A stretch of DNA of 64,000 nucleotides, from the NCBI RefSeq assembly GCF_001887355.1, contig NZ_MPIN01000007.1, positions 84,888-148,887 on the forward strand, given 5' to 3'. The notes below the pieces were generated by a model. The model saw only the letters and a list, made by a program, of their open reading frames with translations, ran no database searches and had not been told where the DNA came from. Below are positions 27,694 to 37,508 of the stretch, piece by piece (the stretch's first letter is position 1; every line of letters begins with the position of its first letter). The stretch comes from Cystobacter ferrugineus. Its GTDB lineage: Bacteria; Myxococcota; Myxococcia; Myxococcales; Myxococcaceae. A program made the translations under genes and the position numbers.

Positions 27694-28812
27694 ATGCCTT
27701 CCCTCGGTGAGATGTTGGCGATGGGCCAGGTGAAGCAGGCCGCGGAGCTGGCGAACCAGCGGCTGGGCCGCAATCCCAAGGATGGGGAGGCCCTCGTCAC
27801 GCTGGCCAAGGTGTCGCTGGTGGAGGGCGATGGGGCCCGGGCCGAGTCCCTGCTCCAGCAGGCGGCGGCCCAGGGCTCGCAGCGGGACGTGGTGCTCGTG
27901 CGCGCCGCCCTGGCGCTCCAGCGCGAGGACTGGGAGGCGGTGAAGACGCTCTACCTGCCGCTCGCGGCCCAGGGCGATGACCGGCCCGAGGTCTGGTATG
28001 GCCTGGGGGTGGCGCTGATGCGGCTGGGCAACGTCGAGGCCGCGCGCGAGGCGCTGGAGCGCGCCGTGACGCTGAATCCCCAGGAGCCCTCCTTCCGCTT
28101 CGAGCTGGGCCGCGCGTGGGCGATGGGGGACCGGGTCCGGCCCGCGGTGCGTCAGTTCGTCTGCTGCTTGCGGTTGAACGCGCGGGATGCGCGGGCGTGG
28201 CGCTTCCTGGCCGAGCTGTTGGCGCAGCGGGGCAAGGTGCGCTCCGCCGAGCGGCTCTTGAAGCGGGGCCAGGAGCAGGTGCCCGAGGCGGCGGTGCTTC
28301 GCGAGCCGCTGCCCACGTCCGCTCCGGCGCCGGATCCGAACGCCGCCCTGATCGAACAGGTGGTGGGGCTGCTGGGCCGCAGCCGGAACCGCGAGGCCCT
28401 GGCGCTCGTGCGCGAGGCACAAGGCAAGGGGGCGCGCTCGTTGACGCTCAAGCTCCTGGAGGCCAAGGCCTGCGAGTCCCTGCTCCGGCCGGATGAGGAG
28501 GGGGCCATGCGCGCCTATGAAGAGGCGATGGGGATGGATCCCCAGGCGTGGGAGGCGTGCAACGACCTGGGTCTGTTCCTGCTGCGGCGGGGCCAGAGGC
28601 ACGCGGCGCTCGCCATCGATGTGCTGCGGGAGGCCCGGCGGCGGGCGCCCACCCGGCCCGAGCCGGTCTTCAACCTGGCGGTGGCGTGCTCCAAGGGCGG
28701 AATGTCCACCGAGAGCGCCGAGCTGGCGCGGCGGCTCGTGAGTACCCTGCCCGCGGAACATCCCTTCCACGGCCATGCCCGGGCCCTGCTCCAGAAGCTG
28801 GGCGAGGCCTGA
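27694..28812 (+). CDS. Tetratricopeptide repeat protein
   Basis: 372 residues of TPR units, visible as repeats with the pattern W-x2-L-G...Y/R-x2-A...P (AAELANQRLGRNPKDGEAL, EVWYGLGVALMRLGNVEAAREALERAVTLNPQEP, AWEACNDLGLFLLRRGQRHAAL, EPVFNLAVACSKGGMSTESAELARRL). No signal or membrane segment, so a cytosolic scaffold is likely. The ATG at 27694 follows AGGAG; a GTG directly before it is less well spaced. It is convergent with the Uma2-type gene and its partner is unknown. Confidence 0.82.
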   Translation: MPSLGEMLAMGQVKQAAELANQRLGRNPKDGEALVTLAKVSLVEGDGARAESLLQQAAAQGSQRDVVLVRAALALQREDWEAVKTLYLPLAAQGDDRPEVWYGLGVALMRLGNVEAAREALERAVTLNPQEPSFRFELGRAWAMGDRVRPAVRQFVCCLRLNARDARAWRFLAELLAQRGKVRSAERLLKRGQEQVPEAAVLREPLPTSAPAPDPNAALIEQVVGLLGRSRNREALALVREAQGKGARSLTLKLLEAKACESLLRPDEEGAMRAYEEAMGMDPQAWEACNDLGLFLLRRGQRHAALAIDVLREARRRAPTRPEPVFNLAVACSKGGMSTESAELARRLVSTLPAEHPFHGHARALLQKLGEA

Positions 28813-28827
28813 GCGAGCACGGGCGCC

Positions 28828-29451
28828 TCACTTGGACCAGAGCAACTCCAGCTCGAGTTCGATGGCCTCGAAGGGCTCGGCACGCACCCGCTGATCCTCG
28901 GCGAAGGAGTCGACCAGGAGCCACTGGCTCTCCTGGAGCCGGAAGATATCGAGCGTGCGGGCCAGCGGGTCCACGTGCCACATGTGCCGGACCCCTTCGC
29001 GGGCGTAGATGCGCTGCTTGGGGCCCTTGTCCCTCTGCCGCGTGCGCTCGGAGAGGATCTCGCACACCCAGTCCGGGGCGAGGTCGTAGTGCGCCGGGGC
29101 GTCATCCCCACCGAGCGCATCTGGTAGGCGCTCACGCCTCCAGCCCGCGAGGTCCGGGACGAGCTTGTCCGGGCGAGGGCCGAAGTGAAGCTCCGGCTCG
29201 ACGATGATGACCCACCCACCCGGTCCGCCCCTGCCAAGCTTGAAGGGAACCGTGATGAGGCCACCCAGGTTCGACGCCACGTTGGCATGCGGACGGGCGG
29301 GGCGAGGGCTGACGTGCAGCTCCCCGTCGAGGATCTCCGCCACCATCTCGGGCGGAGACGCCTGGAAGGCCGCCTCCACGGACGGCGCGTTGCGCTCGGT
29401 GGAGTCGGAGCCTGGAGGGTCGTGGGGGGACATGAAGGAAGAATTCAGCAT
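28828..29451 (-). CDS. Uma2 family endonuclease-like protein (DUF820), copy 1
   Basis: 207 residues from ATG 29451. The PD-(D/E)xK-like core of Uma2/DUF820 proteins is intact: EPELHFGPRPDKLVPDLAGW (Glu, Asp), DWVCEILS (Glu) and DKGPKQRIYAREGVRHMWHVDP (Lys). The family is abundant in cyanobacteria and myxobacteria; nuclease activity is predicted from fold and poorly tested. It is about 88% identical, without gaps, to the copy at 29799-30422 (25 differences in 213 aligned codons by my count). Nucleotide identity extends ~15 bp upstream of the ATG, so a recent tandem duplication is clear. ATG 29433 is an alternative start; no good RBS precedes either. Confidence 0.85.
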   Translation of the reverse strand: MLNSSFMSPHDPPGSDSTERNAPSVEAAFQASPPEMVAEILDGELHVSPRPARPHANVASNLGGLITVPFKLGRGGPGGWVIIVEPELHFGPRPDKLVPDLAGWRRERLPDALGGDDAPAHYDLAPDWVCEILSERTRQRDKGPKQRIYAREGVRHMWHVDPLARTLDIFRLQESQWLLVDSFAEDQRVRAEPFEAIELELELLWSK

Positions 29452-29469
29452 GGCCCCCGGCTCGTGCAA

Positions 29470-29751
29470 CGCCGGGGCCGAGAAACCGTGCTCTCCTCCC
29501 GCCGAGCGCCCCCATCGCTGTTTGAAGATGTTGCGGTGCGCGGCCCACCAATCGCGCCACTCCTGGACCGCCCGCTGCCGCTCGGCCCGCGGACCCGCGG
29601 GCTGGAAGTGGAGTCACGTGGACGTCGCGTCCCTCAGCACCATCTCCGCCAGGAAGCGCGTGCGCAGATCCTCACTCTCCAGCAGCTCGATGAGCTGGGG
29701 AATGGTGTGCCGGGCCATCTCCTCCCGCTGCCGCGCGAATGTCTCATCCAT
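29470..29751 (-). pseudogene. HEAT-repeat protein fragment interrupted by a stop codon
   Basis: An ATG at 29751 opens 45 codons (MDETFARQREEMARHTIPQL and a helix LLESEDLRTRFLAEMVLRDA) to a TGA at 29614-29616. The same frame continues as LHFQPAGPRAERQRAVQEW then RDWWAAH, the W-R-x-W-W ending typical of short bacterial HEAT-repeat proteins (...AxRxxAVxxWRxWW). The TGA therefore most likely is a nonsense mutation inside one gene, whose frame then runs straight into the Uma2 frame. A functional 45-residue peptide cannot be excluded. Confidence 0.55.
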
Positions 29752-29798
29752 GACCGGGTTCTCTTTCGTGGCCTGAGTCGCTGAGTGGTGACGGTGCT

Positions 29799-30422
29799 TC
29801 ACCTGGACCAGAGCAGCGTCAGGTCGAGTTCGATGGCCTCGAAGGGCTCGGCACGCACCCGCTGATCCTCGGCGAAGGAGTCGACCAGGAGCCACTGACT
29901 CCCCTGGAGCCGGAAGATATCGAGCGTGCGGGCCAGCGGGTCCACGTGCCACATGTGCCGGACGCCTTCCCGGGCGTAGATGCGCTGCTTGGGGCCCTTG
30001 TCCCTCTGTCGTGTGCTCTTGGAGAGGACCTCGCATACCCAGTCCGGGGCGAGATCGTAGTGTGCTGGCGCGTCCTTCCCGCCGAGCACATCTGGCATCC
30101 GCTCCCGCCGCCAGCCAGCGAGGTCCGGGACGAGCTTGTCCGGGCGTGGGCCGAAGTGAAGCTCCGGCTCATCGATGAAGACCCATCCTCCGGGTCCCCC
30201 CGTGCCGAGCCAGAAGGGCGCCCCGATGAGGACGCCCAGTCGCGACGCCACGCTGGCATGCGGACGGGCGGGGCGAGGGCTGACGTGCAGCTCCCCGTCG
30301 AGGATCTCCGCCACCATCTCCGGCGGAGACGCCTGGAAGGCTGCCTCCACGGACGGATCGTTGCGCTCGGTGGCGTCGGTGTCTGGAGGGTCGCGGGGGG
30401 ACATGAGGGAAGAGTTCAGCAT
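29799..30422 (-). CDS. Uma2 family endonuclease-like protein (DUF820), copy 2
   Basis: 207 residues, paralogue of the gene at 28828-29451 with the same active-site motifs (EPELHFGPRPDKLVPDLAGW; DWVCEVLS; DKGPKQRIYAREGVRH). Differences cluster in the N-terminal third and around LIGAPFWLGTGG (LITVPFKLGRGG in copy 1) and VFIDEPELHF (VIIVEPELHF in copy 1), which may change a surface or substrate contact. It is divergent from tex with 156 bp between the starts. Role unknown; no restriction or transposase genes accompany it. Confidence 0.85.
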   Translation of the reverse strand: MLNSSLMSPRDPPDTDATERNDPSVEAAFQASPPEMVAEILDGELHVSPRPARPHASVASRLGVLIGAPFWLGTGGPGGWVFIDEPELHFGPRPDKLVPDLAGWRRERMPDVLGGKDAPAHYDLAPDWVCEVLSKSTRQRDKGPKQRIYAREGVRHMWHVDPLARTLDIFRLQGSQWLLVDSFAEDQRVRAEPFEAIELDLTLLWSR

Positions 30423-30578
30423 GGCCCCCGGCTCGTGCAACGCCGAGGCCGGATCCCCTGCGGACAGGGTCCGTGTGCCACGGGCCCGCCCGGCCCCTCC
30501 TTATATGAGCGGGGTGGAGGAGGGCTCCCGGACGGGGCCTCGCCATCGGGTGTGGGATGGTGTAGGGTGTGGGTCGCC

Positions 30579-32891
<2,313 letters not shown>

Positions 32892-32925
32892 GCCGGCCAG
32901 TTTCCAAGGCGATTTGGAGCGGACA

Positions 32926-32954
32926 GGGGGAGACACCCGATTTAAATCTCCCCC
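32926..32954 (+). promoter_or_regulatory. Hairpin abutting the aldo/keto reductase start
   Basis: GGGGGAGA (32926-32933) pairs with TCTCCCCC (32947-32954), a perfect 8-bp stem ending one base before the ATG at 32956. The only purine-rich Shine-Dalgarno-like run lies in the 5' arm, so the structure could hinder initiation, or act as a tex terminator without U-run. Confidence 0.4.
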
Positions 32955-32955
32955 C

Positions 32956-33954
32956 ATGCACTTCCGACGTCTTGGCGGCAGCGGTCTGAAGATCAGTGAG
33001 ATTTCCTATGGCAACTGGCTGACCCATGGTTCCCAGGTCGAGGAGGAGGCGGCGCTCGCGTGCGTCCGCGCCGCGCTCGACGAGGGCATCACCACCTTCG
33101 ATACCGCCGACGTCTACGCCGGCACGCGCGCGGAAGCGGTGCTGGGCCGCGCCCTCGAGGGACAGCGCCGCGAGGGCCTGGAGATCTTCACCAAGGTCTA
33201 CTGGCCGACGGGCAAGGGGCCCAACGACCGGGGCTTGTCGCGCAAGCACATCATGGAATCCATCCATGGTTCGCTCAAGCGGCTGAAGACGGACTACGTG
33301 GACCTGTACCAGGCGCATCGCTACGACTACGAGACGCCGCTGGAGGAGACGATGCAGGCGTTCGCCGACGTCGTCCGTCAGGGTAAGGCGCTCTACATCG
33401 GAGTGTCCGAGTGGAAGGCGGAGGAGATCCGCGCGGGCGTGACGCTGGCCCGGCAGCTCGGCTTTCAGCTCGTGTCCAGTCAGCCGCAGTACTCGATGCT
33501 GTGGCGGACCATCGAGGCCCAGGTGATCCCCACGTCCCAGGAACTGGGTGTGGGTCAGATCGTCTGGTCTCCCATTGCCCAAGGGGTGCTCACGGGCAAG
33601 TACCGTCCGGGAGAGAAGCCGCCGCCGGGCAGCCGAGCCACGGATGACAAGGGGGGCGCCGATCAGATCAAGCGCTTCATGCGTGACGAGGTCCTCACGC
33701 GCGTGCAGCAGCTCAAGCCGGTGGCGGATGAGGTGGGGCTGTCGATGGCGCAGCTCGCCGTGGCGTGGGTGCTGCAGAACCCGAACGTCTCCTCGGCCAT
33801 CATCGGCGCCTCGCGGCCCGATCAGGTCAAGGAGAACGTGAAGGCCGCGGGGGTGAAGTTGAGCGCGGAGGTGATGCGGCGGATCGACGAGCTCATCGGC
33901 CCCGTCGCCGAGCGGGACCCCGCGCGCACGGGGAGTCCCCCGAAGCGGCCGTGA
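32956..33954 (+). CDS. Aldo/keto reductase
   Basis: 332 residues, a complete (beta/alpha)8 aldo/keto reductase. The catalytic set is Asp in TFDTADVY with its Tyr, Lys in EIFTKVYW and His in YQAHRYD; the NADPH-binding C-terminal loop is AIIGASRPDQVKENVKA. The subgroup resembles potassium-channel beta-subunit/YghZ-like reductases (GNWLTHG, SPIAQGVLTGKY), which reduce aldehydes such as methylglyoxal. Cytosolic. It lies 64 bp after tex in the same direction, but a hairpin separates them. Confidence 0.92.
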   Translation: MHFRRLGGSGLKISEISYGNWLTHGSQVEEEAALACVRAALDEGITTFDTADVYAGTRAEAVLGRALEGQRREGLEIFTKVYWPTGKGPNDRGLSRKHIMESIHGSLKRLKTDYVDLYQAHRYDYETPLEETMQAFADVVRQGKALYIGVSEWKAEEIRAGVTLARQLGFQLVSSQPQYSMLWRTIEAQVIPTSQELGVGQIVWSPIAQGVLTGKYRPGEKPPPGSRATDDKGGADQIKRFMRDEVLTRVQQLKPVADEVGLSMAQLAVAWVLQNPNVSSAIIGASRPDQVKENVKAAGVKLSAEVMRRIDELIGPVAERDPARTGSPPKRP

Positions 33955-33965
33955 GCTGACGGGCG

Positions 33966-35084
33966 TCAGTCGTCGATGGGCAGGGGCCTCGCCTCGGAGG
34001 CGAGCTGCTGGGTGCGCGCGAGCAGTTGGTGGAAGCGATCCGTGCCGTTGCGCGCGTCGAACTTCGCGGCGAGGTCCTCCGTCTGCGCGGCGAGCCAGCC
34101 GCGCAGGGCCCGCGTCTCGTAGGTGCCCGCGGGGGAGTACAGCGCGAAGGTGCGCGGCAGGGCGAGCTCCACCCGCTCCCGTTCCTCCACCATGGCGCGC
34201 TCCATCAGGGCGAGCGCGGACGCGTGGAAGGTGAAGCGGTTGAGGGGCGTCGCGTGCTCCAGCGCCCAGCCCAGATGCCGCTCGAAGAGCTTCAGCCCCC
34301 GCTCCACGTTCCCCGTGAGCGCGAGGAACTCCAGGTGCTCACCCACCGTGCTGACGAAGTACCGATCTCCACGCACCATCGCGTAGCCGCGCAGGTGGTG
34401 CTCGCGCGCCTGCTCCCACTGGCCCAGCTTGAAGAGCGGATAGAGCACCCGTCCGAACGTGAGGTGCGGCACCTTCGCGCACGCGTGGCGTCCCTCGAGC
34501 AGGGGCCGGGCCCTCTGCATCAGCCGCGCGTAGTCCCCCTGGTCGAGGTAATGGTGCAGCTCGACGTTCAGCTCGCACGCGAGGCAGTCGGTGAGGTGGT
34601 CGCGAGGTGTCTCCAGCCACCGGGCGCGCATCTCCTCGGCCCGGGCCCGCTCGCCCATGTCGCGGGCGGCGAGGTAGCGCAGCTTGAACACCGCGCGCTG
34701 GCCCGCTCCCGCCTTCGCGTAGCCCTGCTCCACGTCATCCAGCGCGGCTTCTATCTGCTTGCGGCCGATATGGGGGAACTCGGGCAGGACGCCCACCATC
34801 CACTTCTGCTTCCACAGCAGGCCCTCGGGATCGAAGCGCCGAGGGTCTCGCTGCTGCTGACCGCGGCACCACGCGTAGGCGACCAGGGCGCGCTCCGGGA
34901 AGCCCGCGAAGGTGGCCGCCTCGATGAGCTCGTCGCGCGTCTCATAGGCGAGCGCCACCTCGCCGTGCGTGTCCGCCAGCCGTGCCGCCTCCTCCAGCGC
35001 CATCACCTTGGACTCGCCCGGCTCCAACCGCTCGGCACGCGCGCGCAGGGTGTTGAACCGCTCGCGCCAGTCTTGCTCCGTCAA
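33966..35084 (-). CDS. Helical-repeat protein encoded in operon with an HSP90-family chaperone
   Basis: 372 residues, mostly helices with TPR-like periodicity (EALDDVEQGYAKAGAGQRAVF, RVLYPLFKLGQWEQAREHHLRG, HLEFLALTGNVERGLKLFERH). No conserved enzyme motif is seen. The start is taken as TTG at 35084, overlapping the chaperone stop (TTGA) with GGGAGG 7 nt upstream; there is no in-frame ATG near this point. This coupling implies stoichiometric production with the HSP90-like protein. TPR proteins are classic HSP90 co-chaperones in eukaryotes; a similar partnership is proposed here as inference, though the chaperone lacks a C-terminal EEVD tail. Confidence 0.75.
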   Translation of the reverse strand: MTEQDWRERFNTLRARAERLEPGESKVMALEEAARLADTHGEVALAYETRDELIEAATFAGFPERALVAYAWCRGQQQRDPRRFDPEGLLWKQKWMVGVLPEFPHIGRKQIEAALDDVEQGYAKAGAGQRAVFKLRYLAARDMGERARAEEMRARWLETPRDHLTDCLACELNVELHHYLDQGDYARLMQRARPLLEGRHACAKVPHLTFGRVLYPLFKLGQWEQAREHHLRGYAMVRGDRYFVSTVGEHLEFLALTGNVERGLKLFERHLGWALEHATPLNRFTFHASALALMERAMVEERERVELALPRTFALYSPAGTYETRALRGWLAAQTEDLAAKFDARNGTDRFHQLLARTQQLASEARPLPIDD

Positions 35085-36919
35085 TGCATGCCTCCCGTCC
35101 CTTCGTCGTCGTCCAGGCGCGCCGCGATGAGGCCGAGCAGGCCCCGGTTGAGCAGCGCCATCTCCCGCGCGTTGAGCGGCCGGTGGCCGAGCAGCAGCGC
35201 CTGGACGTACAGCATCTCCACGGACAGCCGGAGCTGGGCGGTGTCCCGCACACGCGCGAGCTGACGTACCACGGGGTTGCGCAGGTTGAAGCACAACTGG
35301 GGCCGCTCCTCGTCGGAGCGCTTGCCCAGTGCCCCCTCGAGCACCGAGGCGTACAGCGCGTCCGTCTCCTCGCGTGCCCGCTCCAGGTCGCGCTGGAAGG
35401 CGCCGTCGCTCGCGTCGCCGTAGAGCGTGGGGACCTCGGGCGGGAGGAATTTCTTGATGCTCACCTCGCACCGGAAGGGCTCCAGGGCCTCTTCCGCCAC
35501 CCGCCGCAGCCGGGCCACCGCCTCGTCCTCCTCGTGTGTCAGCTCCTCGAAGCCCTGGGGAAGCCGCGCCGCGGAGAACAGCTCCACCTGGGCGTCCGGG
35601 TGCACCCGGGGCAGCTTCTCCAGGAGCGCCGCGTCGTGCGTGTAGGCGGCGTTGATGATGCACAGCCCCTGGGCGGCCGCCACGCGCGCCACCTGCCGGA
35701 AGGTCTCCAGGGTGTTGACGTAGCGCACCGTGGAGGACTCCTGGCGGTAGTGCTCCAGCGTCATCGTTCCCAGGGTCGTCTCGAAGGGGAGCCAGTGGAT
35801 GACGAGCCGGTAGAAGTCGTCATCGTCCAGTGCGAGTGACTTCACCGACAGGCCATGCAGGGCGATGAGCCGCTGGAGGGCGCGGGGCTGCTCGGTGGCC
35901 AGGTCCACCAGGTACTGGCGCAGCAGTTGGCCGAGCGCCTCGCGGGCGCGCGAGAGCGTGGCGTCCTCGTAGAAGGACTCGCGGCTGGCGGTGGGGCGCA
36001 GGCCCTGGGCATCCACCACGCATTTGACGAAGAAGGCCCAGTCCGGCAGCAGGTTCTCCGCGCTCTCCGACAGCAGCATGCCCTTGAGGTACACGCGGTG
36101 CTTCTGGCGGGCGTTGAAGTGGGGCGAGAAGGGCAGCACGTAGGCCACGCCCTCCACGCCTCCGGCCTCCGCGCGCAGCGAGATGCAGTCCACGAAGTCC
36201 ATGCCGAACACCTCGCGCCCATGGGCCAGCAGCGCCTGGCGCCGGGCCGCCGCGCTCGGGTACGTGCGGCGCCAGGGGGGCGGGGCGCTGTTGAGGTGCT
36301 CGGTGTGGCCGTGGGCGGTGAGGTGGATGGGGTAGGGCAGCAGGCCCCCGTAGTGCAGGATGAGCTGACGCACGCGCTCGGGGGTGAAGTACTCGGCGGC
36401 GTCCGGGCGGGGCAGGAGGAAGACCTGGGTGCCGCAGCGCTCCATCGGGTGCGCGGAGGGACCCACGGAGTAGGTTCCGTCATGCCGGCCCCGCCACTCC
36501 CAGGTGCTCCCGTCTCCCCGGACCGAGCGCGTCACCACCAGCAGCTCGTCACACACCATGAAGCACGAGAGCAGACCGATACCGAACTGGCCGATGAAGT
36601 CCGCCCGGTGGGCCTCGATGGCCTCGCGCTTGGAGCTCTCGCCGATGGTGGCCAGGAAGCGGTGCAGCTCCTCCTCCGTCAGTCCCACGCCTTCGTCGCG
36701 GAAGAGCAGGGTGGGGGGCCCACCGTCCTGCTTCTCGATGAGCTCCACGTGCACCGCGCCCGGGTGGGTGGGCTCCAGGTGCTGGCGGGCACGGTTGGCG
36801 TCGGTGGCGTTCTGCAGCAGCTCGCGCACGAACACCCCGGGTGTGCTGTAGAGATGATGGGAGAGGAGGTCGATAACCCCCCGGAGGTTGACCTGGAAGC
36901 GGTGTGCCACGGGCGGCAC
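35081..36919 (-). CDS. HSP90-family molecular chaperone (divergent HtpG)
   Basis: 612 residues. The GHKL ATPase pocket is intact: Glu33 and Asn37 (VRELLQNATDANRAR), DEGVGL (75-80), TIGESSKR, and the lid/glycine loop QFGIGLLSCF (111-120). The middle domain keeps the catalytic Arg region (YLKGMLLSESAENLLPDWAFF; RPTASRESFYED). The C-terminal third diverges from E. coli HtpG and ends in GGMH. The start is GTG with no strong RBS; a second in-frame GTG lies three codons on. It is first in an operon with the repeat protein to which it is coupled. It may be a second HSP90 alongside a canonical HtpG elsewhere, but that cannot be seen here. Confidence 0.9.
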   Translation of the reverse strand: MPPVAHRFQVNLRGVIDLLSHHLYSTPGVFVRELLQNATDANRARQHLEPTHPGAVHVELIEKQDGGPPTLLFRDEGVGLTEEELHRFLATIGESSKREAIEAHRADFIGQFGIGLLSCFMVCDELLVVTRSVRGDGSTWEWRGRHDGTYSVGPSAHPMERCGTQVFLLPRPDAAEYFTPERVRQLILHYGGLLPYPIHLTAHGHTEHLNSAPPPWRRTYPSAAARRQALLAHGREVFGMDFVDCISLRAEAGGVEGVAYVLPFSPHFNARQKHRVYLKGMLLSESAENLLPDWAFFVKCVVDAQGLRPTASRESFYEDATLSRAREALGQLLRQYLVDLATEQPRALQRLIALHGLSVKSLALDDDDFYRLVIHWLPFETTLGTMTLEHYRQESSTVRYVNTLETFRQVARVAAAQGLCIINAAYTHDAALLEKLPRVHPDAQVELFSAARLPQGFEELTHEEDEAVARLRRVAEEALEPFRCEVSIKKFLPPEVPTLYGDASDGAFQRDLERAREETDALYASVLEGALGKRSDEERPQLCFNLRNPVVRQLARVRDTAQLRLSVEMLYVQALLLGHRPLNAREMALLNRGLLGLIAARLDDDEGTGGMH

Positions 36920-37085
36920 ACTCTAGCGCAGATGCCTGGGCCCGGATGCGCTCGTTCCGGGGCGTCCTTCTCATGACGGTCGGGCGGGCGGCGGCCTTGG
37001 TGGCGGGGGGCCAGTGGCGTCCGGGGCGGCGGTGGAGTATTTCCCCTGTGGCGGGCCGGCGCGGTCTCCGAGGTGGGTTCCACAC

Positions 37086-37454
37086 ATGAAGCTGGGAAGG
37101 GCGGCCAGGTTCTCCTCGCTGCTAGAGCGCTACTATGGCCGGTTGCGGCGCGAGGTGCGTGAGACGGGGGAGCTGTATCAGCTGCTCGCCCGGGTCGCTC
37201 GCCGGCAGCCGCTCACGCCCGAGGAACGCCGACGCATGCGGGCGCAGTTGATCGACCTGGCCAAGGTGCTCCCCGCGCTCGCGATCTTCGCGGCGCCCGG
37301 TGGCATGTTGCTGTTGATCGCCCTGGGCAAGGTGCTGCCCTTCAGCCTGTTGCCGAGCGCCTTCCAGGAGGATCCGCCCGCCCCGCCCCAGCCGGCGCCC
37401 CAGCCAGTGCCGGCCCCACGGGCGGACGAGCCCGCGCGGCGTGAGGTGGGCTGA
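37086..37454 (+). CDS. LETM1-like domain membrane protein
   Basis: 122 residues from ATG 37086. The central stretch RMRAQLIDLAKVLPALAIFAAPGGMLLLIALGKVLPFSLLPSAF matches the LETM1 transmembrane/ribosome-binding motif of the eukaryotic mitochondrial protein (one or two membrane segments), preceded by an amphipathic helix and followed by a Pro/Ala-rich tail. Bacterial versions are short and untested. It may be an inner-membrane protein tied to ion homeostasis or ribosome contact. It is divergent from the HSP90 gene by 166 bp and 54 bp upstream of the MHS transporter. Confidence 0.7.
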   Translation: MKLGRAARFSSLLERYYGRLRREVRETGELYQLLARVARRQPLTPEERRRMRAQLIDLAKVLPALAIFAAPGGMLLLIALGKVLPFSLLPSAFQEDPPAPPQPAPQPVPAPRADEPARREVG

Positions 37455-37508
37455 CATCTCCCGCGACGAGTGCTTGCCCGGCTCCGGGGATCACGCTCTG
37501 TTCTCTCC

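Larger units (their letters stand above)
28828..30455 (-). repeat. Tandem duplication of the Uma2-type gene
   Basis: The unit 28828-29485 recurs at 29799-30455 in the same orientation, with the broken HEAT-type gene between. Identity is high through the coding region and stops shortly upstream of the start codons. Confidence 0.85.
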
